This document shows, piece after piece, positions 29,255 to 38,465 of a stretch of 64,000 nucleotides of DNA. The stretch comes from Microlunatus phosphovorus NM-1 (lineage in GTDB: Bacteria > Actinomycetota > Actinomycetes > Propionibacteriales > Propionibacteriaceae), in assembly GCF_000270245.1 (NCBI RefSeq), contig NC_015635.1, positions 5,146,001-5,210,000 of the forward strand. The letters run 5' to 3'. Numbering within the stretch: the first letter of the stretch is position 1; the number at the start of each line of letters is the position of its first letter. Both the position numbers and the translations under genes were made by a program. The notes below the pieces were generated by a model that saw only the letters and a program-made list of their open reading frames with translations, was not told where the DNA came from and did no database searches.

Positions 29255-30187
29255 TTGACGAGTTCGGGGACCTTCGTTGGGCCAGGAGAATCAGCCAAGG
29301 TTGCAGTACTTGTGGTTACGCACCAAAGCGAGGTCGTAATCGACAGACTGATCGCCTCCTTACGACGGGAAGCAGTTGAGCACGCACTTCGTGTGATTGT
29401 GGCTGACAACGCGTCGACCGATGGGACGCTTTCCAAACTTTCCGCGCATCCCGATGTGAGCTGGCTGTCGACCGGCGGAAACTTGGGATATGCGGCTGGC
29501 ATCAACGTGGCCGCCCGTGCTTGCGTCGGGGACGAAGCTCAACTAATCCTCAACCCGGATCTTGAGGTCGAGCAAGGATGCATAGGGGCACTTCTTCTGC
29601 GCATGCGAGATTCGGGTGCTGCGGTCGTTGTTCCGCAGCTTCTCGATTCAAATGGCCAGATATATCCTTCGCTGCGGCGCGAACCGAACGTGTTGGGTGC
29701 GTTGGGTGATGCCTTGTTCGGAAACCGATTCGGCTGCCGGCCAGCGGCCTTGAGCGAAACGATCCAGCGCCGAAAGAGCTACGAGTCGGCGCAGCGAGTG
29801 GATTGGGCCACCGGCGCCGCGCTTCTGGTCGACGGCTGGGCTGCTGCTCAAGTCGGAATCTGGGACGAATCGTACTTTCTATACTCCGAGGAAACCGACT
29901 TCCTGCGGCGTGTACGGGAGCTGGGTGGCCAAGTCTGGTATGAGCCAACGGCGAAGGCCCGGCATGATAAAGGGGGATCTGGAACCTCCCTAGCACTAGC
30001 CAAGCTGCTCGCCGTGAACCGAATCAAATATGTACGCAAGTACCACCGCGGACTCTACGCCGGTATTTACCGCGGAGTGGTTGCCCTCAGGGAGCTAATA
30101 CGTTCGTATAGTGCGCACCATCGTGCCATTCTGATCGCGGTGATCTCGGAGCGCAGATGGGATTCGTTACCGGGACCGCCACGCTGA
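29255..30187 (+). CDS. Glycosyltransferase family 2 (rhamnosyltransferase-like)
   Basis: A 310-aa GT-A enzyme. KVAVLVVTHQSEVVIDRLIA starts the nucleotide-binding fold, ADNASTDGT follows, and the metal site is LNPDLEV. The catalytic region is YFLYSEETDFLRRVRELGGQ with an acidic EETDF base motif, and ARHDKGGSG follows, all typical of WbbL/RfbF-like rhamnosyltransferases. Start is TTG 29255 after AAGGGGATC, 9 bp behind the pyruvyl transferase stop, so the two are co-transcribed. The donor is inferred only. Confidence 0.88.
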   Translation: MTSSGTFVGPGESAKVAVLVVTHQSEVVIDRLIASLRREAVEHALRVIVADNASTDGTLSKLSAHPDVSWLSTGGNLGYAAGINVAARACVGDEAQLILNPDLEVEQGCIGALLLRMRDSGAAVVVPQLLDSNGQIYPSLRREPNVLGALGDALFGNRFGCRPAALSETIQRRKSYESAQRVDWATGAALLVDGWAAAQVGIWDESYFLYSEETDFLRRVRELGGQVWYEPTAKARHDKGGSGTSLALAKLLAVNRIKYVRKYHRGLYAGIYRGVVALRELIRSYSAHHRAILIAVISERRWDSLPGPPR

Positions 30188-30296
30188 CCGTGAGTCATCC
30201 CGAAACATTTCACCAACTTGCAGACACCTGGAACGCGAGCCAGTGTGCAGCCTGCCTATCCAGCAGCACGGCCCAGAACTCCTGGCGCGCCCCAGG

Positions 30297-30941
30297 TCAA
30301 CTACCAGCGATCGGCACCGATAGCCGGTCAGTAGCCACCTGCTTGGCGAGGTCACGGCCCTCTTCGCCCTGATTCACTTCAAGCAGGAACTCGTAGGTCA
30401 AGTCGATGCCAACGCGGACGGCTTCCCTGTTCACCGCTGGGATGTCGAAGTTCTGACTGTACGTATTGGGAGACGTTACGATGTAGCCTGGCTGAACACT
30501 CGCAGCGTCGATGATGGGTTGCGGTACGTCGAGCGGTCCAGACTCATCGTACGAAGTAGCCGCAATCGTGACTCTGGTCAGGTAAATCTTCTGCTTGCGC
30601 TTGCGATCATTCGAAGCGGTAAGAGTTATCCGCAACGGTTTCGTTGTGTCGGCGCGCCAATCCTCAATCGGCAGGGTGGTGTCATACTCGGCCTCGACCG
30701 ATATCGGACCTGTCTCAAGGGAGCGCCGACGGGGTAGTTTGCGAAGGTCGTTCTTCGGTGGCTTGGTCGTATCCGCTGATTCCGGTGTAGCTGGGCTGCT
30801 GGAGGGCTTCGGCGTCGTTCGCCCCCCTTGTTGCGAGACAGATGGAGCCTGTCCATCGCTGCAGCCTCCGACCACCCCAACCAGAACGAGCGCAATTGCC
30901 GACGCCAGCATGCGTCGTCCAAGCCGATTGGTCGTGGCCAT
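30297..30941 (-). CDS. Lipoprotein of unknown function
   Basis: A 214-aa predicted lipoprotein. The signal sequence ends in VGVVGGC, giving a lipidated Cys27. A Ser/Thr/Pro linker with KPSSSPATPESADTTKPP follows. The C-terminal 140 residues look like a beta-sandwich (ISVEAEYDTTLPIEDWRADT, LRITLTASNDRKRKQKIYLT, VGIDLTYEFLLEVNQGEEG), similar in pattern to DUF4352-type extracellular domains but not assigned. ATG 30941 is preferred to the TTG 18 nt upstream. It is convergent with the glycosyltransferase at 29255. Confidence 0.75.
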   Translation of the reverse strand: MATTNRLGRRMLASAIALVLVGVVGGCSDGQAPSVSQQGGRTTPKPSSSPATPESADTTKPPKNDLRKLPRRRSLETGPISVEAEYDTTLPIEDWRADTTKPLRITLTASNDRKRKQKIYLTRVTIAATSYDESGPLDVPQPIIDAASVQPGYIVTSPNTYSQNFDIPAVNREAVRVGIDLTYEFLLEVNQGEEGRDLAKQVATDRLSVPIAGS

Positions 30942-31896
30942 ACTCCCCGTCCATTTCAAGTCAACGATCTACGAATCTAGGCTGTCACCGAGGCAACCGC
31001 GACCCGTTTGGGGCAACGATACGGACACAGTTCAACCCGCAGGTGCTCTGTCGACCGCGGAGTCGGCGAGGGACCGCAGACTACCGACACACTGGCAACA
31101 ACGATACTCTGATGCCGCAATGATGGTGCCCTGACGCGAAGATCACTGCAAGGGTTTGACAACGTGCATTCTCCCGTACTAGAGAAGCCCAGCCGCCAGC
31201 CGCCAGCCGCCCTCGAGGAGGGGACGCACTTTGACGGTCATCGACCGGCACATCCGGTCCGCGCCGTCCATGCCCGGCTACAAGACGTCGCCTGAACTCA
31301 ACGCAACCGTGACGTATGCGAACCAAGGACCGCTAGAAGATCTGCCCTCCCCCCTGCGCCGGCCTGAGTTGCACAAGTTGGGGCTTGTCTTAGCGCCCCG
31401 GCGGGTCGGCGGTGGCGGTGAGGGTCTGCGAGGTCTCCCAGGAGCGCGGCTGTTTCGGGGTCGAGTCGGGGTTGCGCGGTGATCTGATGGCCTGCGATGT
31501 GACGCTCCGCGGTGGCCGCAGTGTCCGCACGAAGTCGTTTGATGGTCCAGCCGGTGGGGCCTCGCAGGTAGCGGGCCACCGCTAGCGCGGCGGAACACCG
31601 CGTCATCGATCGAATCCGAGCCGGCGATACGCGCCGGCCAGGACCGACCACAACACCGCCGACGCCGACGAGAGTCCTGCGTCACCCGTTCCGCTTCTCC
31701 GCGATCTGGACCCCGATCGCCCCGCCTTTCAGGCCCAACTTGTGCAACTCAGGCCAGGGTCGCTGAACTGGGGTCACTTCGAAACATTGCCTGAGGCGAA
31801 CTTGACGGAATCGCTACATTCGGTCCCGGCAGCGGGGTACGATGCGCTCGGTGCAACGCGATCGGGGGTGTCGCGGCGCCGTTCCAGGGGGAAACC
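30942..31896. other. Intergenic region containing a small inverted-repeat element
   Basis: About 950 bp without an intact gene. The segment 31361-31755 is bounded by perfect 22-bp inverted repeats and is listed separately. Open frames on both strands inside it are Arg/Pro-rich and broken. The last 30 bp hold the leader motif of the RCC1 protein gene. Confidence 0.6.
31361..31755. mobile_element. 395-bp MITE-like element or IS remnant with 22-bp inverted repeats
   Basis: Bases 31361-31382 (beginning GGCCTGAGTTGCACAAGT) recur as a perfect reverse complement at 31734-31755, at the outer ends of a 395-bp segment. The interior has no intact transposase. A minus-strand stretch (VARYLRGPTGWTIKRLRADT, then ETAALLGDLAD) looks like decayed coding sequence. 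No target-site duplication is obvious at the borders, so this could be an old or internally deleted insertion. Confidence 0.55.
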
Positions 31897-34200
31897 ATGT
31901 CCTACAGCACAAGCACGCCCGCACAGGGGGGGCAAATGCCACGCGTGTTCAGCCTATCAGGCAAGATTCTCAGGCGATTGAACGCGTCGTACGCGGCGTG
32001 GCGTCGGCTGCTGGTGGGAGCCATGGCACTGTCGTTTGTCGCGGTGTCCATGCTCATGGTCGAAGCGCCAAAAAGCGCCGCCGCCGAGACACCCAAGACT
32101 GTCATAGGCTGGGGGCGAAACACGTGGGGCGAAGCCGCAGTGCCAAATGGAATGTCCAACGTGAAGGCAATCTCCGGGACCGCGCACAGCATGGTGCTCA
32201 AGAACGACGGCACCGTCATCTCCTGGGGTCACAACAAGTACGGCGAAGCGACAGTTCCTGCTGGCTTGTCAGACGTGACTGCAATTGCCGCCGGAGGCTT
32301 CCATAGCCTCGCGCTGCGAAGCAACGGAAATGTCGTCGCATGGGGTCAGAACGACTACGGCCAGTTGTCTGTCCCGGCCGGACTCGACGACGTCATCGCC
32401 ATCTCTGGTGGTCGCTATCACAGCCTGGCTTTGCGGAGTAATGGAACTGTCGTGGCCTGGGGAGCCAACGAATTTGGTCAGTCGACGGTCCCGGCCGGCT
32501 TGCACGACGTGATTGCAATCGACGGCGGCGGATATCACAGCCTGGCTTTGCGGAGTGATGGAACTGTGGTGGCGTGGGGGGCCAACGAATTTGGTCAGTC
32601 GACAGTTCCGGCCGGCTTGCACGACGTGACAGCGATCGCTGCGGGCTGGTACCACAACCTCGCACTAACGCGTGATGGATCGGTGATCGCTTGGGGCGAC
32701 GATGAGAATGGTCAGGCGTCGGTTCCAGCGGGATTGGCGCCTGCGGCAGCGATCTCAGCCGGTGCTACGCACAGTCTCGTCGCATTGCAGGACGGCACGG
32801 TCGCAACCTGGGGCGACAACTTGTGGGGACAGATGAATGTTCCTGCAGCGATAACAGGTGTCACGCAGATTAGCGGCAAGGCGATGAACAGCCTGATCCT
32901 TGCGGATGACCCTGCCCCCACCCCTGTTACCAATCTGGCGGCGTCGATCGTGACATCGAGCAAGGTGACTTTGAACTGGGGATACCCTAACCAGCCAACG
33001 GACCGAGACATTGCGCGGATCATTGTGCGGGGGGCACCGGGTGAGGTCGCACCTGCGCAGGTCACTGACGGCGTGGCAGTTCCAACGGGCCGGGCGATGA
33101 CAACTCTGGTGAATGACACGACTGGGTTGCAGCCCGGGCAGCGGTACTCCTATTCGGTGTTCGCCGAAGATCAAGCCGGCAACGTTGGGACCCCGGCGAG
33201 CATCACTGTTCCGGTGAGCTTCCGCGAACCGGTGACAGAGGCGACGGCGACGGTCGAGAGCGCCACCAGCGTCAAGATCTCCTGGCACAATCCCAACAAC
33301 AATCAGTTGAAGAGGATCACTGTGCGGCGAGCTGTCGGAGCCACACCTCCGGCGTCATCGACGAGTGGCACCAACGTGACCTTGGCGACCGCGCTGGCTG
33401 AGTCGGTGACGAACACCGGTCTAGCTCCGAACACCAAGTACAGTTATGCGATCTTCGCGCAGGACCAGATCGGCAACATCAGCCCGCTAGCCGACGGAAG
33501 CAGCGTGACGGTCACGACGACGGATCCCAACACTCCTCCTGAGCCTAGTGACCCCCCGACTGATCCTGGTGACGGTGGCCCAACCTGGAACGTCTCGGTT
33601 ACCAATCTGGCGGCGTCGATCGTGACATCGAGCAAGGTGACGTTGAACTGGGGATACCCGTCAAACGCCGGCATTGCGCGGATCATTGTGCGGGGGGCAC
33701 CGGGTGAGGTCGCACCTGCGCAGGTCACTGACGGCGTGGCAGTTCCAACGGGCCGGGCGATGACAACTCTGGTGAATGACACGACTGGGTTGCAGCCCGG
33801 GCAGCGGTACTCCTATTCGGTGTTCGCCGAAGATCAAGCCGGCAACGTTGGGACCCCGGCGAGCATCACTGTTCCGGTGAGCTTCCGTGAACCGGTGACA
33901 GAGGCGACGGCGACGGTCGAGAGCGCCACCAGCGTCAAGATCTCCTGGCACAATCCCAACAACAATCAGTTGAAGAGGATCACTGTGCGGCGAGCTGTCG
34001 GAGCCACACCTCCGGCGTCATCGACGAGTGGCACCAACGTGACCTTGGCGACCGCGCTGGCTGAGTCGGTGACGAACACCGGTCTAGCTCCGAACACCAA
34101 GTACAGTTATGCGATCTTCGCGCAGGACCAGATCGGCAACATCAGCCCGCTAGCCGACGGAAGCAGCGTGACGGTCACCCTGCCCGCAGCGACCCAGTAG
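31897..34200 (+). CDS. Exported RCC1-propeller and fibronectin type III surface protein
   Basis: A 767-aa secreted protein. The signal or anchor is at about 37-63 (ending SAAAE). Seven RCC1-like repeats of about 39 residues (pattern VVAWGxNxxGQxxVPAGLxD followed by VxAIxxGxxHSLAL) give a complete seven-bladed propeller at about 66-345. Four FnIII-like domains follow in an A-B-A-B order, joined by a linker containing EPSDPPTDPGDGG. The second A-B pair duplicates the first almost exactly in DNA. It is probably an adhesin or glycan-binding protein. ATG 31897 is preceded by CAGGGGGA. Confidence 0.88.
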   Translation: MSYSTSTPAQGGQMPRVFSLSGKILRRLNASYAAWRRLLVGAMALSFVAVSMLMVEAPKSAAAETPKTVIGWGRNTWGEAAVPNGMSNVKAISGTAHSMVLKNDGTVISWGHNKYGEATVPAGLSDVTAIAAGGFHSLALRSNGNVVAWGQNDYGQLSVPAGLDDVIAISGGRYHSLALRSNGTVVAWGANEFGQSTVPAGLHDVIAIDGGGYHSLALRSDGTVVAWGANEFGQSTVPAGLHDVTAIAAGWYHNLALTRDGSVIAWGDDENGQASVPAGLAPAAAISAGATHSLVALQDGTVATWGDNLWGQMNVPAAITGVTQISGKAMNSLILADDPAPTPVTNLAASIVTSSKVTLNWGYPNQPTDRDIARIIVRGAPGEVAPAQVTDGVAVPTGRAMTTLVNDTTGLQPGQRYSYSVFAEDQAGNVGTPASITVPVSFREPVTEATATVESATSVKISWHNPNNNQLKRITVRRAVGATPPASSTSGTNVTLATALAESVTNTGLAPNTKYSYAIFAQDQIGNISPLADGSSVTVTTTDPNTPPEPSDPPTDPGDGGPTWNVSVTNLAASIVTSSKVTLNWGYPSNAGIARIIVRGAPGEVAPAQVTDGVAVPTGRAMTTLVNDTTGLQPGQRYSYSVFAEDQAGNVGTPASITVPVSFREPVTEATATVESATSVKISWHNPNNNQLKRITVRRAVGATPPASSTSGTNVTLATALAESVTNTGLAPNTKYSYAIFAQDQIGNISPLADGSSVTVTLPAATQ
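32926..33515. repeat. Direct repeat, copy 1 (FnIII pair)
   Basis: First copy of a long in-gene duplication. The core 33010-33515 (506 bp) matches 33673-34178 with a single difference that I could find, a silent C/T at a Phe-Arg-Glu codon. A shorter upstream part (32926-32990) also matches. The copies differ around 32990-33009, where copy 1 is 9 bp longer. Confidence 0.92.
33598..34178. repeat. Direct repeat, copy 2 (FnIII pair)
   Basis: Second copy of the same duplication. Near-identity over more than 500 bp, including synonymous positions, shows a recent duplication or ongoing gene conversion. Recombination between the copies would delete 663 or 672 bp, both in frame. Confidence 0.92.
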
Positions 34201-34288
34201 GCGTGGAACGGTTTCTGGAAGGACGCGAGACCATGGCGGAGCCCGCCAACGCTAAGGTGGCAGCGGCGGGCCAAATGACGGAGAGGGC

Positions 34289-35137
34289 ATGAAGCGACGA
34301 GCAGACGTTGTGATGATCACTTATCGCAGTGCAGGCTATCTGCATCTGAGCCTGCCCCTGCTTCTCGATTCACTTGGCGAGAACGACCGTGTCTGGCTGT
34401 GGCACAACGGAGATGACGAGGCCACTCTCGAGGCATTGCGCCCCTACACATCAGATCCACGTGTGGCGCGATTCCACCACAGTCGCGAAAACGTTCGCTT
34501 ACACGAGCCGACCAACTGGTTGTGGCAGGAGTCCGACGCCGAGTTTGTCTCCAAAGTTGATGACGACTGCTTGATCAGCACTGAATGGCTGGACACCTTC
34601 GCTGCGGCGCACCGGGATATACCTGACCTGGGAGTGGTAGGCAGCTGGCGACACTGGCCTGAAGAATTTCGTCCGGATCTCGCGGAACGCAAAATCCAGA
34701 CCTTTCCCGGTGGTCACCGCCTAATGCGCAACCCTTGGGTCCAGGGGTCAGGCCACCTGTTGCGTCGCCAAATGGCGGTTAAAGCCGGGTACTTGCGTGC
34801 GGGTGAGTCTTTCACGGAGTTCTGCCTCCGTCTAGCCATGGAAGGCGCCGTTATCGGATTCTATTATCCGTTCATCCGAGAAGACCACATGGACGATCCG
34901 CGCTCACCTCACAGCCTGATCACGACTGATGCAGATCTAGCGGACCGGCTCCCCCTCTCGGCCCAACGTAATGGGATCCGCACGGTTGAGGAGTGGATTG
35001 CTCAACTCGAACGAAGCGCCGTCGTGCTTCAGGGAGCGCCGTATGCACCTAAGCACTACCACGGCTGGCGTCCGAAGGTCCGGCATGCTCGCCAGCGGAT
35101 CGGAAAAGCGCTTGGCCTGCGAGTCGTCCCCTGGTGA
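34289..35137 (+). CDS. Glycosyltransferase, GT-A fold (family 2-like)
   Basis: A 282-aa enzyme. ADVVMITYRSAGYLHLSLPL begins the fold, and the metal motif is FVSKVDDDCLISTEWLDTF. WVQGSGHLLRRQMAVKAGY is an acceptor-site pattern of GT2-like enzymes, and the acidic EDHMDDPRSPHSL region may hold the catalytic base. It has no membrane segment. ATG 34289 follows GGAGAGG. It lies 88 bp after the RCC1 surface protein gene and could glycosylate that protein or the polysaccharide. Confidence 0.8.
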   Translation: MKRRADVVMITYRSAGYLHLSLPLLLDSLGENDRVWLWHNGDDEATLEALRPYTSDPRVARFHHSRENVRLHEPTNWLWQESDAEFVSKVDDDCLISTEWLDTFAAAHRDIPDLGVVGSWRHWPEEFRPDLAERKIQTFPGGHRLMRNPWVQGSGHLLRRQMAVKAGYLRAGESFTEFCLRLAMEGAVIGFYYPFIREDHMDDPRSPHSLITTDADLADRLPLSAQRNGIRTVEEWIAQLERSAVVLQGAPYAPKHYHGWRPKVRHARQRIGKALGLRVVPW

Positions 35138-35453
35138 CGTCGCTCGTCAGCGTCGTGAGGTCGAGCCGTTGTACTCAGGTCGGCTGTCGTCGATACGAAC
35201 TCGCTGACTCAGCTCCAGCGTGGTCTACTCTTATTGACCGACGAGGTAGACGGGCCTAGGCATGATCGGACTGAACCATGGGATGCGCTCGGCCGAGGGC
35301 TGCTGCGGTGACCTACATCACTGAAGAACGGGACTAGAGGGTGCATCACTATCTTGAGAAGAATCGAAAGAAGAACGATCACCTGAAGTTGGCGCTCGGA
35401 CCCACTATGAGTATCGCTGGGATGACCGGTCAGCTTCGGCTTGAGGAAGCGGC
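35138..35453. other. Intergenic region before the ABC exporter
   Basis: About 316 bp without a gene. It contains an imperfect inverted repeat, GTCTAC with GTAGAC, at about 35222-35250, and presumably the promoter of the exporter and kinase genes. I could not fix promoter boxes with confidence. Confidence 0.45.
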
Positions 35454-37259
35454 ATGAGCCAACACGACTCCAAGAACAGAGCGAACAAAGGCTTCCGCGC
35501 ACTCGCCAGCACGAGGGTGGCCTGGCAGCGTTTGTCGCCGTTCTTCCGCGGTTCTCGAGGACGGATCGTCCTACTGGTATTCTTGGCAGTCACTACGGGC
35601 CTAGTTGAAGCCTCAGTTTTGGCGCTAATCGCCGCGATGACCATCTCGCTGTCGGAGGGTGCGGCCTCAACACAAATGAGTTTCGGGCCGCTTGACCTTG
35701 AACTGCCCCAACCGACGACATTTGCGGTCGCTATCTCACTAACTGTGATTCGCGCGGTACTGCAAATCTTCTTAGCCCGCGTGCCGGCCTATATGAGTTC
35801 TCGAGTAATGGCCGATCTTCGAATTCAGCTATTTGACGCATTCATCAAAAGTGCGTGGTCGGTCAAGACCACTGAACGTGACGGCGCCTTCCAGACGCTC
35901 ATGACCCAGAGCATCACCAATGCCGCCCAATCGGTGATCGGTCTCGGCAACGGCGTGACTGCGACGATCATGTTCGCGATGATGGTGGCCGCTGCGTTCA
36001 TGCAGAACGCTGTAGCCGCCGCAGTTCTAGCAGTCGCTGCTCTCGTTCTATTCGTTGCACTACGGCCATTGTCTCGGACCCTGAGGCGGCACGCGAAGCG
36101 GTTGAGCACCGAAGCAATGGAATTCACGGAGAGCGTGCAGGACGTCGTGCTGGTCGCTGAGGAAACTGAAGTCTTCGGTGCGACACCGACCTACGTCGCT
36201 AGATTTCAGGACCGGGTAGCCGCAGTCCGACAACCGCACGCTCGTACGCGATTTCTCTCGGGCGCGCTCCCTGCGTTGTATCAAAGTGTGGCACTCTTCA
36301 TGTTGGTGGTTGCGCTCATCGCCGTCTCGGTGGCCGGATCAGCCCAACTCGCAGCGCTAGCAGCAGTCATCCTGATGTTGATCCGGGCACTCACCTACGC
36401 GCAGCAGATTCAGACCGCGGTAACTGCCATTGACGAACGGGTACCGTTTATGAACCAGGTAGTCGACGCGCTCCAGCGGTACCGAGACAACCCGCAGCAG
36501 GACGGATCCGAAGAACTCACCGACGTCGCGACACTTTCGCTCGCAGACGTTTCTTTCGCTTATCGTCCCGAGACGAAGGTGCTGCACGACGTGAGCTTCG
36601 GGGTGAGCAAGGGAGAGGCGATCGGAGTCGTGGGGCCCTCAGGCGCCGGCAAGTCGACAATCGTCCAATTGCTGTTGCGGCTGCGAGAGCCGAGTTCTGG
36701 TGCCGTTCTGGTCAATGGTTCCGATGTCCGGGGAATCAAGCGCTCGTCCTGGCAACGAAAGGTCGCATACGTGCCGCAGACCTCCCAGTTGGTTTGGGGA
36801 ACAGTGCGCGACAATATTCGCTTCAACCGCGACTGGCTCAACGACGACCAAGTCGAGCAAGCGGCTCGGCGGGCGCGCATTCATGACGAGATCATGACCT
36901 GGCCCAATGGATATAACACTGAGATCGGACAGCGTGTCGGCGCGATCTCCGGGGGACAGCGACAGCGGATCTGCCTCGCTCGCGCGCTGGCCGGTGACCC
37001 GCAGGTGCTTGTCCTTGACGAGCCTACAAGTGCTCTTGACGTTCGCTCGGAGGATGCTGTCAGCGACTCCCTACACGAGATCAAGTCCGAGGTGCTGCTC
37101 GTCTTGATTGCACATCGACTGTCCACTCTGTCGATGTGCGACAAGATCGTTGTGATGGTGGACGGCCGAGTCTCGGCGATCGGTTCCCACGCCGATTTGA
37201 TGGAACATAGCGACTTCTTCCGTGAAGTCAATGAGATCACGCAGCGGCAGAACAAGTAG
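35454..37259 (+). CDS. ABC exporter, fused membrane and ATPase domains (MsbA/PglK-like)
   Basis: A 601-aa half-transporter. The membrane domain covers about 30-340 with six helices. In the ATPase domain, Walker A is GPSGAGKST at about 394-402, the Q-loop lies in VAYVPQTSQLVWG, the signature is ISGGQRQR at about 498, Walker B is VLVLDEPTSALD, and the switch His is in IAHRLSTL. The N-terminal 25 residues are polar. In a glycan locus it probably flips a lipid-linked oligosaccharide, but a peptide or lipid substrate is possible. ATG 35454 follows GAGGAAG. Confidence 0.9.
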   Translation: MSQHDSKNRANKGFRALASTRVAWQRLSPFFRGSRGRIVLLVFLAVTTGLVEASVLALIAAMTISLSEGAASTQMSFGPLDLELPQPTTFAVAISLTVIRAVLQIFLARVPAYMSSRVMADLRIQLFDAFIKSAWSVKTTERDGAFQTLMTQSITNAAQSVIGLGNGVTATIMFAMMVAAAFMQNAVAAAVLAVAALVLFVALRPLSRTLRRHAKRLSTEAMEFTESVQDVVLVAEETEVFGATPTYVARFQDRVAAVRQPHARTRFLSGALPALYQSVALFMLVVALIAVSVAGSAQLAALAAVILMLIRALTYAQQIQTAVTAIDERVPFMNQVVDALQRYRDNPQQDGSEELTDVATLSLADVSFAYRPETKVLHDVSFGVSKGEAIGVVGPSGAGKSTIVQLLLRLREPSSGAVLVNGSDVRGIKRSSWQRKVAYVPQTSQLVWGTVRDNIRFNRDWLNDDQVEQAARRARIHDEIMTWPNGYNTEIGQRVGAISGGQRQRICLARALAGDPQVLVLDEPTSALDVRSEDAVSDSLHEIKSEVLLVLIAHRLSTLSMCDKIVVMVDGRVSAIGSHADLMEHSDFFREVNEITQRQNK

Positions 37260-37334
37260 GAGTGGGACAGAAGTCGCTACTCTCAATGCTGCACTAGCGA
37301 CTCCCGGACCTCGAGCCAGGAGATTGGTTACTCG

Positions 37335-38378
37335 ATGACTAAAGGGCCCAGCCCGTCTGATCTCGACATATCGACCGCGCATGCGCTATCGGTGGCATCG
37401 GGAGCTTACGGTTTCAACGCGGCGGACGCCGATATCGAACGCTTGGTGCAGCGCATCAAGAACGTGAACTTCCGCATTCGACTTGGCCAACAGGACTGGA
37501 TCCTGAAGTGTCATAGACCCGGCAGTGTAAAGAATCTTGGGTTCTCTCAGGGGCTTGAGGAACTGCTGGTCAACGCCGGATTCCCTGTGGCAAAATTGCA
37601 GATTTCTCAGAACGGACAGGCACTAGTTCAGCACGGAGAGATGTTCTTCACTCTGCATGATTGGGTACCCGGGCAACAGATCACAATCGATCAACGGGAC
37701 AAGACGCTCGAGCGGCACCCTGACCTGACTCAAGAGTTGGGGGCAGCACTCGGCAGGCTGCACCGACTAGGCGAGCCGCTACTGACGAGCGCGTCGGCGC
37801 CGATCGACGGTCGTTGGCTGCTGACTGGCCCGCGTCGAACTGTCACCAGCATTCGGCGCGGACGCCCACCGCAGGTCTTCAAAGCTGCGCGGCTGCGAGT
37901 GCGCCCACGAAAGTCAGAATTTGATCAGTGGATCTTGAGCGAGTTGCCGCGGCTATATCGGGTGGCAAACCGACTAGCAGATGAGACGTCAGTGGCTCTG
38001 TTGGATTCAGACGACGTTGTGGTAGCACACAACGACCTAAACTGGGAGAATTTGATTTTCGGTCCCACATTTAGATTGCGCGCATTGCTGGACTTCGACA
38101 ACGCGACTCCTCTACCGCGCGCACTGGACGTCGGCGCCGCCGTGGCAGTCCTAGTTGGGAGTGCCACAGCCCGCATCGACCAATTCCTAGCTAGCTACGC
38201 CTCGGAGTCAGGACACCACGTGGATCGTGACCTCGTCACCTTGGGGATGCGTTGGAAGTGCGCCCGATCGATGCTGTGGTCAATCGACTCCTATCTGAGT
38301 GGCCGCATCGCCGACAGCCGCATGGTGGCGAACTGGTGCCGTCACCTAGACGATTGCCTCAAGGCCATCGCGGATTGA
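37335..38378 (+). CDS. Aminoglycoside phosphotransferase/choline kinase-like protein
   Basis: A 347-aa kinase-fold protein. The N lobe contains VNFRIRLGQQDWILKCHRPG with the ATP-binding Lys. The catalytic loop is VVAHNDLNWENLIF (HxDxxxxN), and the metal-binding motif is LLDFDNATPLPRALDVG, replacing the usual DxD with DFD. Such enzymes in glycan loci phosphorylate sugars or choline; the substrate is unknown. It lies 75 bp behind the ABC exporter and is likely co-transcribed. Confidence 0.85.
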   Translation: MTKGPSPSDLDISTAHALSVASGAYGFNAADADIERLVQRIKNVNFRIRLGQQDWILKCHRPGSVKNLGFSQGLEELLVNAGFPVAKLQISQNGQALVQHGEMFFTLHDWVPGQQITIDQRDKTLERHPDLTQELGAALGRLHRLGEPLLTSASAPIDGRWLLTGPRRTVTSIRRGRPPQVFKAARLRVRPRKSEFDQWILSELPRLYRVANRLADETSVALLDSDDVVVAHNDLNWENLIFGPTFRLRALLDFDNATPLPRALDVGAAVAVLVGSATARIDQFLASYASESGHHVDRDLVTLGMRWKCARSMLWSIDSYLSGRIADSRMVANWCRHLDDCLKAIAD

Positions 38379-38465
38379 GCAGTCCCTCCCCCAAGTGGTG
38401 CCTACTGCACAGAACTGCCCCCAGCCGGATTTGGACTGCTGGCCACTTGCTTTCCTAAGTGGTGA

